This document shows positions 27,112-36,254 of a stretch of DNA of 64,000 nt, one piece after another. This DNA is from Clostridium cylindrosporum DSM 605 (GTDB taxonomy: Bacteria; Bacillota; Clostridia; Clostridiales; Caloramatoraceae). Location: the NCBI RefSeq assembly GCF_001047375.1, contig NZ_LFVU01000007.1:35385-99384 (forward strand), written 5' to 3'. A program made the position numbers and the translations under genes. Positions within the stretch are counted from its first letter, which is position 1; each line of letters begins with the position of its first letter. The notes under the pieces are model-generated. The model was given only the letters and a program-made list of their open reading frames with translations. It was not told the DNA's origin and made no database searches.

Positions 27112-27741
27112 ATGACAATTAAGAAATTTCCAAAGTTTATAATAATAACTGTTTTATCCTCAATCGTTCTTTTGACTGCAATAATATCATTGTTCTTTAA
27201 TTCAAATAATGAAAAAAGCATTGATATTACTAGTTACTCTATATATTCTGGGAAAGTTAAGTTAAAAGAATATGAAAATCTAGAATCATTAGAAAATGAA
27301 ATGAATTTTAAGCTATTACATTCTAATTACTTTTCAAACAATAATTTTGTGGTTATGTGTATTAGATACAATAACTACTCCTCAGAAATATATCAAGTAC
27401 CTAAGTCAGCAATAAAAGCATATAAAAAGAAGTTAGACGCGGTTACTATAGGTGAGTTTTTAGGGACAATTAATGAGGCATATGCTGAAATATCAGTTTT
27501 AGATAAATTAGGAAAAGATTCCAAACTTCAACCTGCACAATTTTTAGGAGAGTATGAAATTCTAAAAGGATACCCTCTTAGTAACGGTCAGGAAACTCAA
27601 TTAGTTAAGCAGCCAGGCTTCGGATCAAGGAAACCAGCCTATACAATCGCATTTAATTACAATCAAGCAATGTATGCCATAAGGGGAATCCCTTCTCAAA
27701 AGAAAGCTAAAGAAATCGTAGATTCCTATGTTATAAAATAA
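27112..27741 (+). CDS. Membrane-anchored hypothetical protein
   Basis: The 209-residue protein has an N-terminal hydrophobic anchor (about residues 8-30) and an otherwise soluble, probably extracytoplasmic domain with no motif I know. The ATG follows AAAGGGTG. It lies alone between the oxidase and an oxidase remnant. No assignment is made. Confidence 0.6.
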   Translation: MTIKKFPKFIIITVLSSIVLLTAIISLFFNSNNEKSIDITSYSIYSGKVKLKEYENLESLENEMNFKLLHSNYFSNNNFVVMCIRYNNYSSEIYQVPKSAIKAYKKKLDAVTIGEFLGTINEAYAEISVLDKLGKDSKLQPAQFLGEYEILKGYPLSNGQETQLVKQPGFGSRKPAYTIAFNYNQAMYAIRGIPSQKKAKEIVDSYVIK

Positions 27742-27748
27742 GTTTAAG

Positions 27749-27786
27749 CTATGGCCAAGAGGTGCTGAGGTCGCCCTCGACCATGG
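27749..27786 (+). terminator. Unusually GC-rich hairpin, probable terminator
   Basis: ATGG/CCAT and GAGG/CCTC pairs form a bulged stem just after the 209-aa gene, followed by ATTTTCATTTTT. Its G+C content is far above that of the surrounding DNA. Confidence 0.45.
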
Positions 27787-27845
27787 ATTTTCATTTTTAC
27801 ATTTGTGTCTTCTAACTTTTGAAACATTAAGATTAGAATAGCATA

Positions 27846-28067
27846 TTAGGATATAATAGCATTATACCTAGCCCAACAATTAAGGTTTATCCTGGGTATT
27901 ATGTTAACATAAGAGTGTATAATCAGCTTCCACAGGTAGAGCATTCTCCACGAACTAAACCAGGTGATTATTTTGATTACCACTTTAAAATTACAAATCC
28001 ACCGGGAACTCATATTCATAACCATCCCCTCAAAGTAGTTCACAATATACAACTGTTGTGCAATTAA
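27846..28067 (+). pseudogene. Decayed multicopper oxidase fragment
   Basis: The translation matches residues about 44-130 of the nearby multicopper oxidase: PTIKVYPGYYVNIRVYNQLP and then PGDYFDYHFKITNPPGTHIH. There is no start codon, and about 20 residues are deleted in frame, among them the SIHWHG copper site. The HSH ligand motif has become HNHP and the frame ends at a TAA 14 codons after that. It is a remnant of a duplicated or partly deleted paralog, not an active gene. Confidence 0.8.
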
Positions 28068-28277
28068 TAAAATCTAAATTTTAATCCTGTTAATTCATTA
28101 ATCTTTTTTAGTTGTTCGGTATTAAAATAAACTACTAAACATGTTTTCCTCCTAAATGCTTTTTCCTTCGTAATATAACGCAATTAGATAGTAACTTAAA
28201 ATGTAGTACTATAAGAACAAGATTTCTTTTATAGGTATACTTATGCTGTAAATTGCTTGAAATGAATTAAACGTAAA

Positions 28278-28310
28278 AAACACGTGAAGCATTTTATACT
28301 TAACGTGTTT
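28278..28310 (-). terminator. Terminator of tRNA-Ser
   Basis: On the minus strand an AAACACGT/ACGTGTTT stem is followed by TTTTTTACGTTT, directly after the tRNA 3' end. Confidence 0.7.
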
Positions 28311-28313
28311 ACT

Positions 28314-28404
28314 TGGCGGAGAAAGGGGGATTCGAACCCCCGGTAGGGTTTCCCCTACACACGCTTTCCAGGCGTGCGCCTTAAACCAGCTCGACCATCT
28401 CTCC
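28314..28404 (-). tRNA. tRNA-Ser (GGA)
   Basis: The 91-nt minus-strand tRNA has acceptor stem GGAGAGA/TTTCTCC, discriminator G and an encoded CCA. The anticodon loop CTGGAAA gives anticodon GGA. A long variable arm (GTGTAGGGGAAACCCTAC) and a T-arm GGGGGTTCGAATCCCCC complete a class II tRNA. Confidence 0.95.
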
Positions 28405-28465
28405 ATGCGACTTTACTTATACCATGTAATTATGCCATAAAAATAGCAACAATGCAACAGATTTA

Positions 28466-29584
28466 TTATATTGATCCCTTTGACTTATAATAATTCCATA
28501 ATCTCATTATTGGAGTTGATAACTTAAGTATATCTATCCCACAACTGTTACTACATAGCCTATCAGATATCATACCTATAATATTATTATTTAAATTTTT
28601 AATATGGAAATCTAGTTGCTCATCTGTTAAATTCTCCATAAATCTCCTAAAAACTATAGAATGATTATAATCCTCAAATAAATGTTTAGTAAGTTCCTCA
28701 TAGTCCCCTATTCCACAAATATCATAGGCTGAATATACTCCTGTTAAAATCGATGTAAGCTGTCCAAAGCCAAGTCCAGGAGATATAGATCCAAAACAAT
28801 TTCCTACAAAGTAGGTATTATTAATCTTAGGCTTATTACATATACCCATCATATACCTTGTAATTTCAAAATTATCAGTTATAGTTAAATCCTCACCTAG
28901 GTCCCTACATACTAAACTATAAAACTTTTCCCACATACTATTTATATCTAGTTTTATATTATCAGGATAATCAGGGTAAGCAATTGATAAATTAGCTTCA
29001 TTATCAGAAAAAGGGATTAACCATGTATATCCTTTTGGTAATATATCATAATTAAACCATACATGTGGGCTACTTGTTATAAAGTTCCCCTGTACTGTTG
29101 CTCCCTTTATAGTACATGTAAGATCACACTTATAATTACCTAGTCGAGATGCATATTCCCCATCTCCTGTAGCCAACACTACATAATCGTAATCCTTACA
29201 TAAATCTTCATAGTCATATGTAGAGTTAAAGTTAATTTTACTTTTTATCTGCTTTTCTAACTGTCTTTCATATGAGTCTTCGTGTCTACCTCTTATATTT
29301 GTATAACCAATTTTGCCATTAATAGAGGCAACTTCCTTTTGAGAATGAATAAACAACTTAGTTACTTTATCTGTGGCATTTAAGTTTATATTATAATTCT
29401 TAGATATGTAAGATAAGTTATCCTTAATAGGTCTATCGATTATGCTAAACATTGCCTCTCCATTAATAAATCTATCTCCTACCATACTTCTTTTTTCAAA
29501 GATAGTAGGTGAAACTCCAAGACGCTCTAATGTTATTGCACAGGAAAGTCCAGATAGACCAGCTCCCATTATAGCAACCTTCAC
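28466..29584 (-). CDS. FAD-dependent oxidoreductase, geranylgeranyl-reductase-like
   Basis: The 372-residue flavoprotein opens with VKVAIMGAGLSGLSCA, the FAD-binding dinucleotide fold, followed by EKRSMVGD. A later YVVLATGDGEYAS strand and the YFVGNCFGSISPGLGFGQ segment near residue 270 bind the FAD ribitol/pyrophosphate, as in geranylgeranyl reductase or tryptophan-halogenase-like enzymes. The substrate is not evident. The start is GTG 29584, eight bases after GGAGG. It diverges from the exporter gene at 29.7 kb. Confidence 0.78.
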   Translation of the reverse strand: MKVAIMGAGLSGLSCAITLERLGVSPTIFEKRSMVGDRFINGEAMFSIIDRPIKDNLSYISKNYNINLNATDKVTKLFIHSQKEVASINGKIGYTNIRGRHEDSYERQLEKQIKSKINFNSTYDYEDLCKDYDYVVLATGDGEYASRLGNYKCDLTCTIKGATVQGNFITSSPHVWFNYDILPKGYTWLIPFSDNEANLSIAYPDYPDNIKLDINSMWEKFYSLVCRDLGEDLTITDNFEITRYMMGICNKPKINNTYFVGNCFGSISPGLGFGQLTSILTGVYSAYDICGIGDYEELTKHLFEDYNHSIVFRRFMENLTDEQLDFHIKNLNNNIIGMISDRLCSNSCGIDILKLSTPIMRLWNYYKSKGSI

Positions 29585-29692
29585 TTGCAACACCTCCCAC
29601 AAAACATAGTATATACTTAGCTAAAGTTTCTATACATTGTTTTCCTTGACTTTAGCATTTTTATAGGTATTAAATATAATTAGGTGATGTTT

Positions 29693-30580
29693 ATGAAATA
29701 TGGAATTGGTATTAGAAATCTAAAAACCGCTATAGCTGTTTTTCTTTCTATTGGTGCATCTACTTTACTGTCATTTAAATCTCCATATCTTGCTGCCATA
29801 ACCTCACTTCTTGTTATGGAGAGTAGTGTTGTAGATACACTAAGGTCAGGAAAGAATAGGATTATTTCTACTATATTCGGTGCTATTATTGCATTTTTAC
29901 TATGCCTTATTAAGCCAGGGGACCTACTCCTCTCGTCTATTGGCATTGTAATTATTATATCTGTTTGTGGAATTCTAAATTGGAATTTTTCAATTCCAAC
30001 ATCAGGTATAGTTTTCCTATCTATAATGTTTGGGGTAACCCCTAATATGGATGCATTTGAATACAGCTTATCTGCTATAATTCAGACCTTCCTAGGTATA
30101 TCCATAGCATTTATAGTAAATTTTCTTATAGCACCACCGAATCATATAGCTTCAATTCTTAAAAGCTATCAAATACTTCGAGATAAAACCTCAGAACTTA
30201 TAAAGAAAAGACTTTGTTATAATGAGGTTGTAGATACATTTGGTTTTTATGACAAAATACAAAAACTTTCAGATGAACTTTCAACTTTACTTGAAGAGAT
30301 AAGAATCTCTAAGGATCGTCCACTTTATGCAGACAATATAAAAGAGATAATACTTCTTCATAAGCATATATATTTTCATCTTACTGTGCTTAACGACTTA
30401 GATAAGGAATACTGTTTATCTAAGGAGAACTTAGCTAAACTTCAGGTGATATACGGAATCACTCCTGATACTAGTAAGTGTGTTTCTAAGGAGGAAAATA
30501 TAGTTTTTAACTATCATGTAGAAAAGATTTTAGATGCTTTTATATCACTTCAAGGACTTCCTATAACTAGAGATGAGTAA
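29693..30580 (+). CDS. Aromatic acid exporter-family (FUSC/DUF939) membrane protein
   Basis: The 295-residue protein has five or six helices in its first 150 residues, beginning with GIGIRNLKTAIAVFLS and containing SSVVDTLRSGKNRIISTIFG, then a helical cytoplasmic half. That is the ArAE_1/FUSC layout linked to export of aromatic acids. The ATG at 29693 fits AGGTG best. It is convergent with tadA. Confidence 0.85.
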   Translation: MKYGIGIRNLKTAIAVFLSIGASTLLSFKSPYLAAITSLLVMESSVVDTLRSGKNRIISTIFGAIIAFLLCLIKPGDLLLSSIGIVIIISVCGILNWNFSIPTSGIVFLSIMFGVTPNMDAFEYSLSAIIQTFLGISIAFIVNFLIAPPNHIASILKSYQILRDKTSELIKKRLCYNEVVDTFGFYDKIQKLSDELSTLLEEIRISKDRPLYADNIKEIILLHKHIYFHLTVLNDLDKEYCLSKENLAKLQVIYGITPDTSKCVSKEENIVFNYHVEKILDAFISLQGLPITRDE

Positions 30581-30585
30581 ATTAA

Positions 30586-30616
30586 GAGGCTATCACATAA
30601 GATATGTGATAGCCTC
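30586..30616. terminator. Terminator between convergent genes
   Basis: A 13-bp perfect stem, GAGGCTATCACAT/ATGTGATAGCCTC, with loop AAGAT lies between the exporter and tadA stop codons. Confidence 0.8.
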
Positions 30617-30620
30617 TATG

Positions 30621-31073
30621 TTAAGTGTGATTTCTTCGAGTTTTAAAAAACTGTGAAAGCAAAGAGCTACATTCCCTCTCCATGATTCCCTCAACAACCT
30701 CAACTTTATGATTAAGCTTTCCCTCATCCGGAATACTATAAAGACTTCTGCATGCTCCAAATCTTCTATCATAGGCTCCAAATATAAGCTTATTTAACCT
30801 TGATTGAACTATTGCACCTGCACACATTACACATGGCTCAAGTGTTATATAAATCTCACAATCTATAAGCCTCCAACCTTTAAGAATTTCAGATGCCTTC
30901 TTAATTGCAAGAATCTCAGCATGTGCTGTTGTATCCATTAAAGTCTCCTTCATATTATATGCTTTAGCTATGATTTCACCATTTTTTACTACAACCGCTC
31001 CTACAGGAACTTCACCTATACTAGCCGCCTTTTTAGCTTCCTCAATAGCAACCGACATAAAGTAACTTTCCAA
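30621..31073 (-). CDS. tadA: tRNA-specific adenosine deaminase TadA
   Basis: The 150-residue deaminase converts the wobble adenosine of tRNA-Arg(ACG) to inosine. It has the zinc-site motifs HAEILAIKKA (His and catalytic Glu) and EPCVMCAGA (two Cys). The family's N-terminus suggests the TTG start at 31073, although its ribosome-binding site (AGG TAG) is weak; ATG 31058 would give a shorter form. Its only expected substrate, tRNA-Arg with anticodon ACG, is encoded at 63.3 kb in this window. Confidence 0.95.
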   Translation of the reverse strand: MESYFMSVAIEEAKKAASIGEVPVGAVVVKNGEIIAKAYNMKETLMDTTAHAEILAIKKASEILKGWRLIDCEIYITLEPCVMCAGAIVQSRLNKLIFGAYDRRFGACRSLYSIPDEGKLNHKVEVVEGIMERECSSLLSQFFKTRRNHT

Positions 31074-31157
31074 CTACCTATCCTCCAAACTAATATATAG
31101 ATCCATCTAATAAATCTCATCATATTAAATATATTACTTATTTTAATAAATCAAAAG

Positions 31158-31183
31158 GCCGTTAACAAGTAGATGTTAACGGC
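31158..31183 (-). terminator. Terminator of tRNA-Arg (CCT)
   Basis: GCCGTTAAC pairs with GTTAACGGC across an 8-base loop; on the minus strand CTTTTGATTT follows. Confidence 0.7.
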
Positions 31184-31301
31184 TAAATAGTCATAATGTA
31201 AATATCAATCTAGTTAAACTAATATGTTTTAAAATAAACTTGAATAAGATATCAATTAATTAAGTTTCTCTAATTACCCCAAATATAAATATAAATAAAA
31301 G

Positions 31302-31378
31302 TGGTGCACCTGAGAGGATTCGAACCTCCGGCCTGCGGTTTAGGAAACCGTCGCTCTATCCTACTGAGCTACAGGTGC
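31302..31378 (-). tRNA. tRNA-Arg (CCT)
   Basis: A 77-nt minus-strand tRNA with acceptor GCACCTG/CAGGTGC, discriminator A and encoded CCA. The anticodon loop TTCCTAA gives CCT. The D-arm (AGCTCAGTAGGATAGAGC) and T-arm (GGAGGTTCGAATCCTC) are canonical. Confidence 0.95.
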
Positions 31379-31424
31379 CTATCATTGTAATTATAGTCAT
31401 TATCACTTTTCTTGTCAATAAGTG

Positions 31425-31613
31425 CTAAATCTGCATAGTAACCGCACCTTGATAATTTTTTGAGATCAATTGCTTCTGACACTCTACTATAAATTCATCT
31501 AGTAATTGACTTATTACAATTACTCTGGCGTCTGTTAAGCTTGTACAGTTTTCTAGTTCTTTATGTAGTTCTCTTCTCATAAAGTCAACTTTATACACTA
31601 CTGCCTTCTCCAT
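31425..31613 (-). CDS. Spo0E-family aspartyl-phosphate phosphatase
   Basis: The 62-residue protein consists of two short helices with the family signature SQLLDEFIVECQ. Spo0E-like phosphatases dephosphorylate Spo0A-P and delay sporulation, so its presence supports a spore-forming host. The ATG follows AGGAGG by eight bases. It is a lone small gene next to tRNA-Arg. Confidence 0.88.
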   Translation of the reverse strand: MEKAVVYKVDFMRRELHKELENCTSLTDARVIVISQLLDEFIVECQKQLISKNYQGAVTMQI

Positions 31614-31972
31614 ATGAAAAACCTCCTTACAAAGATATCTTACTTTAACTTACAGTAATAATATCTATGTATAAATAATAGAATAATAGGTTAATTAAGT
31701 CAATTTCAAACGTTAGACATATTATAAAAATAAATGCTATCATAACTTGTTTTTCTACAAAAATTTTCCCTTTTCCTTAATAAATTGACTGATTGTACTG
31801 TCATTTAATACTTTACAGTTTAATTTTTCGTGTTATTTTTTCGACATTTCGGCATATTATCTATAAAAACCCTAAATTTAATTCTAACTTAGTTCCACTA
31901 TGTATATAATTTAGTTTGTGTTATAATTATGTACTTAAGTTTAATTTCTAACTTAATAAGGAGGTAGAAAAT
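31614..31972 (+). other. Upstream region of the MATE gene
   Basis: A 358-bp gap without open frames. It holds a plausible -10 (TATAAT at 31922) flanked by two similar sequences, AAATTTAATTCTAACTTAG (31874) and AAGTTTAATTTCTAACTTAA (31937), 63 bp apart, which could be operator sites for the pump. No riboswitch was recognised. Confidence 0.4.
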
Positions 31973-33355
31973 ATGACGGAAAAAGATTCTCTACAGCTTA
32001 TGGGAACAGAAAACATTGGTAAGCTGCTTGTTAAATTTTCTGTGCCTGCTATTATTGGCCTTATAGTCAATGCACTATATAATATTGTAGACAGAATATT
32101 CGTAGGTCAAGGTGTTAACATCTTAGCTTTATCAGGAATAACTATTGCATTTCCTGTTATGAACGTCATTATAGCCTTTGGTATGCTTGTAGGAATAGGA
32201 GCTACTGCACTAATTTCTATAAGACTTGGCCAGGGCAAAAAAGATGAGGCTGAAAAAATCCTCGGCAATGCAATTTCTCTTACTGTTATTCTTTCTCTTA
32301 TACTTACAGTCATTGGTATAGCATTTCTTGAACCTATCCTTGTTCTATTTGGAGGAAAAGGTGAAGTTCTAACATACGCTAAAGACTATACACTTATTAT
32401 TCTTATAGGAACAGTTCTTAACAATCTATCCTTTGGTATCAATAGTATCATACGTGCAGATGGTAGTCCTAAAATGGCAATGTTCACTATGATTATAGGA
32501 GCAGTGATTAACGCTATTTTAAATCCTATTTTCATATTTGGACTTGGCCTTGGAATTCAAGGGTCAGCTTTAGCTACAGTTATATCTCAGGCAATATCTA
32601 CAGTTTGGGTTCTTATGTATTTTAGAAGCTCAAAGAGCCTACTAAAAATAAGAAAAGAAAACTTAAAACCTGATTTTCATATTATTCGTAGCACCTTTGC
32701 TATAGGAATGTCACCATTTTCTATGCAAATCGCCGCAAGCGTAATCACTGTTATACTTAACAAACAACTTGTAAACTATGGTGATAATATTTCTGTAGCG
32801 GTTATGGGTGTTATTAACTCTATAGTACTACTTCTTCTTATGCCTATTTTCGGTATCAATCAAGGGGTTCAACCAATACTTGGCTATAACTTCGGTGCTA
32901 AGAAGTATGATAGAGTTAAAGAAGCCCTTAAGCTAGCTATTATATCTGCTACCATAATATCAACTTTAGGTTATATACTTGTAGCTGTTTTCCCAGGAGT
33001 TATAATGAGCACATTCGCAGATAAATCTAATACAGCTGTGTTAAACGAGTTTATATCACAGGGAACCTTTGTACTTAGAGTATACCTATGTATGCTTCCT
33101 ATTGTAGGATTCCAAATAGTAAGTTCAGTGTACTTCCAATCAGTAGGAAAAGCAGGGTATTCCATGTTCTTGTCTTTATCAAGGCAGGTTATAATATTGC
33201 TTCCTCTACTAATTATTATGCCTACTATTTGGGGATTACACGGTATATTTATAGCAGGGCCTACTTCTGATTTCCTATCTTCTCTAATAACAGCAGTGCT
33301 ACTTATAAGAGATCTTAGAAAATTAGGAAATAGGGAAGAAGCTGCTGCATCTTAA
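31973..33355 (+). CDS. MATE-family multidrug efflux transporter
   Basis: The 460-residue protein has twelve helices arranged as two six-helix halves, with PAIIGLIVNALYNIVDRIFVG at the first helix and GINQGVQPILGYNFGAKKYD between the halves, both diagnostic for MATE. It exports cationic drugs or metabolites in exchange for Na+ or H+. The ATG follows AAGGAGG. It is monocistronic; a repeated motif in its leader may bind a regulator that is not encoded next to it. Confidence 0.93.
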   Translation: MTEKDSLQLMGTENIGKLLVKFSVPAIIGLIVNALYNIVDRIFVGQGVNILALSGITIAFPVMNVIIAFGMLVGIGATALISIRLGQGKKDEAEKILGNAISLTVILSLILTVIGIAFLEPILVLFGGKGEVLTYAKDYTLIILIGTVLNNLSFGINSIIRADGSPKMAMFTMIIGAVINAILNPIFIFGLGLGIQGSALATVISQAISTVWVLMYFRSSKSLLKIRKENLKPDFHIIRSTFAIGMSPFSMQIAASVITVILNKQLVNYGDNISVAVMGVINSIVLLLLMPIFGINQGVQPILGYNFGAKKYDRVKEALKLAIISATIISTLGYILVAVFPGVIMSTFADKSNTAVLNEFISQGTFVLRVYLCMLPIVGFQIVSSVYFQSVGKAGYSMFLSLSRQVIILLPLLIIMPTIWGLHGIFIAGPTSDFLSSLITAVLLIRDLRKLGNREEAAAS

Positions 33356-33380
33356 AGTTAAATAAACTTCCACCAATAGA

Positions 33381-33420
33381 AGAAGGATATTATATTTAAT
33401 ATTAAATATAATATCCTTCT
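33381..33420. terminator. Terminator between MATE and GGDEF genes
   Basis: An 18-bp perfect inverted repeat beginning AGAAGGATAT with a 4-base loop, followed by a T-rich run on the plus strand. It overlaps the end of the convergent cyclase gene. Confidence 0.75.
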
Positions 33421-35066
33421 TTTCTTTTTCTTTTATTTTTGTACATATATTTATCAGCACGTGAAAATACAGAATAAATATCTCTATCTATAGAACTATC
33501 ATAGGCTGCCTTTCCCGAAGACATGCTTACGTCCTTTTTACAGTTAAACTCAATCTCTTTTATAAAGTTTCTTGTTTTAACTTCACAATCTTCCACTTCC
33601 TCAAGGGACTTGTCTACACATAAAATAGCAAATTCATCCCCACCAATTCTATAAACTTCACCTATATCTTTAAATGCCCAATTAAGTATTGATGCACTTA
33701 AAAATATAATTCTATCCCCATGGATATGTCCATGGTAATCATTAGTTTCCTTTAGGTTATCTAAATCAACTACTATTACAGTTATATTAGAATGATTTTT
33801 TAACTCTTCATTTAATCTTTGAATAGTTTCATCAAATGCTCTTCTATTCAAAAGTCCAGTACTTATATCCTTATATGCTATATCCATAAGGGTTTCATTT
33901 CTAACCTTTTCATCCTTTAACTTGATTATGTATCTAGCTACATTTATTAAAATTGTTAAAGTAAATATAAACATTCCTACATAAAAGTGATTAAAGGAAC
34001 TCTTCTCTGGCTTCGAGTAAAATTCAATTAAGTCTATTGAACCAAACATAATCATTAGTATACATCCTAGGAAAAATAATATAAAATCCTTATCATGTAT
34101 AGTTACTTCTAAGGATAAAACACATATTAATAAAATCAATGATATACCTAAAATACTATGATAAAACTTTATTCCTTGGTGTAGCTCCATAAGTCCAAAT
34201 GCACTTGTACATATTATAAACGTCAAAAATATGGTAAGAGTTGATATTAAAAACATTATTATTCTTTTATGTTTTATTGGGTAATTTGTAATGATAAATA
34301 TTAAAAGAGGTATAGGCATTGAATAAAAAGCTATATATTCAATCACATAACCTATGTATGAATTATTATAAAATATTTGATAAAGGTCAGTTTCAGCTAT
34401 TATCCATGACCCACAAATTAGTGTAAATATCCCTATGCATAGAAGATTTATATATTTACTATTTCTTAAAAAGGTATTTAAAAATGTACTAATAGAAAAT
34501 ACTCCGATCAATATCATACCTAGTGCCATAAGATTAGATACTCCACTTTCCCCTATAGCGTTTCCTATATGATCTGCCTTGCTACCAATAGATATCTGCT
34601 CTATTCGCCCAACATTTTGTGGGAACCTAGAGAAAACCTGTATCTGTATATTAGCTTCTGTGTAGTTTCTAGGAATCTCTAAATAGTGAAAACCCATACC
34701 GTAATCATTTACATCACCTTTGTCATTATCCGCTCTACTATCATATATTTGCCTACCATTAATTAATACCTTAATCTGTTTCATATATGATTTTATAAAT
34801 AGAGTCTTGTCTCTATGCAATTTTGGTAGTTTACTATTCATATATATAGTCATAGAACCTTCCCTATACTTAGGCTTCCATGGCAAAGTAGCTTTCTTAA
34901 TACTTCTATCTAAACTTGTATAGTACGTCCAACTATCTATTTTAATTGTACAATCTCTTAACAAATTATATGATGGCTTTGTTATTAAAGCATTAATAAC
35001 AAGCACTCCTGATACTATAAGGGAAACTACAATACAGAGAGTAAATATATTATAGTACTTTTTCAT
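33402..35066 (-). CDS. Membrane diguanylate cyclase with outer sensor domain
   Basis: The 554-residue protein has an N-terminal helix, an extracellular beta-rich domain (to about residue 175) and seven or eight helices (about 180-380), like a 7TMR-DISM receptor. A GGDEF domain follows with YRIGGDEFAIL intact, so it should make c-di-GMP. The product-inhibition RxxD site five residues before the motif is absent. ATG 35066 lies after GGAGGGGAG at good distance. Its output may be coordinated with the PAS-GGDEF gene starting 220 bp away on the other strand. Confidence 0.88.
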   Translation of the reverse strand: MKKYYNIFTLCIVVSLIVSGVLVINALITKPSYNLLRDCTIKIDSWTYYTSLDRSIKKATLPWKPKYREGSMTIYMNSKLPKLHRDKTLFIKSYMKQIKVLINGRQIYDSRADNDKGDVNDYGMGFHYLEIPRNYTEANIQIQVFSRFPQNVGRIEQISIGSKADHIGNAIGESGVSNLMALGMILIGVFSISTFLNTFLRNSKYINLLCIGIFTLICGSWIIAETDLYQIFYNNSYIGYVIEYIAFYSMPIPLLIFIITNYPIKHKRIIMFLISTLTIFLTFIICTSAFGLMELHQGIKFYHSILGISLILLICVLSLEVTIHDKDFILFFLGCILMIMFGSIDLIEFYSKPEKSSFNHFYVGMFIFTLTILINVARYIIKLKDEKVRNETLMDIAYKDISTGLLNRRAFDETIQRLNEELKNHSNITVIVVDLDNLKETNDYHGHIHGDRIIFLSASILNWAFKDIGEVYRIGGDEFAILCVDKSLEEVEDCEVKTRNFIKEIEFNCKKDVSMSSGKAAYDSSIDRDIYSVFSRADKYMYKNKRKRKEGYYI

Positions 35067-35284
35067 ATCCATACTCCCCTCCATGTTTATTCTTACATTT
35101 TTAGCAATTAATACTATTATACATTCCTTTTAATCAAAGACCAATAACTTCTTAAATATTTAATGTCTTTATTATTTAAATTTATAATATAAATCTCAAC
35201 ATTATAAATGTTTCTCCTATGCATTGTAGAACTATGTAATACACTGTATAATTTAGGTAAAACTATATAATAAAGGATTGCAAT

Positions 35285-36172
35285 ATGAATATAGTAGAAG
35301 AAGTAAAAAATAGATTATCAGTGTTTAAAAACTTATATGACATTTTTAGACTAGTAGATCCAGTTAATAAGAAAACCATAACTGTAAATGATAATTCTAT
35401 TGAAGAATCAAAGGGTTATTGCTATGACTTTTGGAAAAGAGACGAATTTTGTAAAAATTGTATTTCTATTAGAGCTTATTTAGAAGATGATACATTTGTA
35501 AAAATACAAAACAACGAAGGAAAAATTTTCCTAGTAACTGCTACTCCTTTAATTCTAAACAACAATAGATATATAGTTGAAATTCTTAAGGATATAACAC
35601 AAAATGGAAAGATACAGACTAAAAATGATAGTAGTGAAAACTATACAGAATACGTATTAAATGAATTAAATGAAAAAATAATAAAGGATGAATTAACTGG
35701 AGTATATAATAGAAGATATATTAACGAAACACTTCCAGTTAATATTAATAAGAGTATTGTTAAACAATATCCTTTATCAGTAATTATGGCGGATATAGAT
35801 TTCTTCAAAAAAATAAACGATAACTATGGACATTTAATTGGGGATAAGATCTTAATTGACTTTTGTAAACTTGTTAAATATCATATTAGAAAAAGTACAG
35901 ATTGGTTAAGTAGATATGGTGGAGAAGAATTCCTAATAGTCTTACAAGATACTGATTTACATAGTGCCTATAAAGTAGCAGAAGACATAAGAAAATCATT
36001 AGAAAATACTGTTTTTCAATATGATGATATAAAAATTAAAATAACTGCTAGTTTAGGTGTACATCAACTTAGTAGCCATAAAAACAATATGGATGAACTA
36101 CTACTCGGCGCAGATAGAAACCTTTACCATGCAAAAATTACAGGAAGAAATAAAACAGTTATGGAATTATAG
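35285..36172 (+). CDS. PAS-GGDEF diguanylate cyclase, cytosolic
   Basis: The 295-residue protein has an N-terminal PAS-like domain (about residues 8-115) with three cysteines in CYDFWKRDEFCKNC and a C-terminal GGDEF domain with DELTGVYNRRY and SRYGGEEFLIVL, an active form. A near I-site (KSTD) lies five residues before the motif. With no membrane segment it should sense an internal signal, perhaps redox or metal through the cysteines, and make c-di-GMP. The upstream ribosome-binding site is weak (AAAGGATTGCAAT). Confidence 0.88.
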   Translation: MNIVEEVKNRLSVFKNLYDIFRLVDPVNKKTITVNDNSIEESKGYCYDFWKRDEFCKNCISIRAYLEDDTFVKIQNNEGKIFLVTATPLILNNNRYIVEILKDITQNGKIQTKNDSSENYTEYVLNELNEKIIKDELTGVYNRRYINETLPVNINKSIVKQYPLSVIMADIDFFKKINDNYGHLIGDKILIDFCKLVKYHIRKSTDWLSRYGGEEFLIVLQDTDLHSAYKVAEDIRKSLENTVFQYDDIKIKITASLGVHQLSSHKNNMDELLLGADRNLYHAKITGRNKTVMEL

Positions 36173-36177
36173 ATTGA

Positions 36178-36226
36178 AAACAACGCCTATTAGGATAAAT
36201 ATAAGTTATCCTAATAGGCGTTGTTT
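36178..36226. terminator. Terminator between convergent genes
   Basis: A 21-bp perfect inverted repeat centred on AACGCCTATTAGGATAA with a 7-base loop and flanking A/T runs lies between the PAS-GGDEF gene and the molybdate regulator gene. Confidence 0.85.
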
Positions 36227-36254
36227 AATAGCAATTAATTTAACTTCTCATTTA

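Noticed and set aside
31614..31972. Guanidine or other riboswitch upstream of the MATE pump
   Set aside because: I could not find the conserved motifs or a terminator/antiterminator pair; only a repeated short motif is present.
33402..36172. c-di-GMP riboswitch beside the two GGDEF genes
   Set aside because: Neither leader contains the conserved GEMM core sequence in any orientation that I could see.
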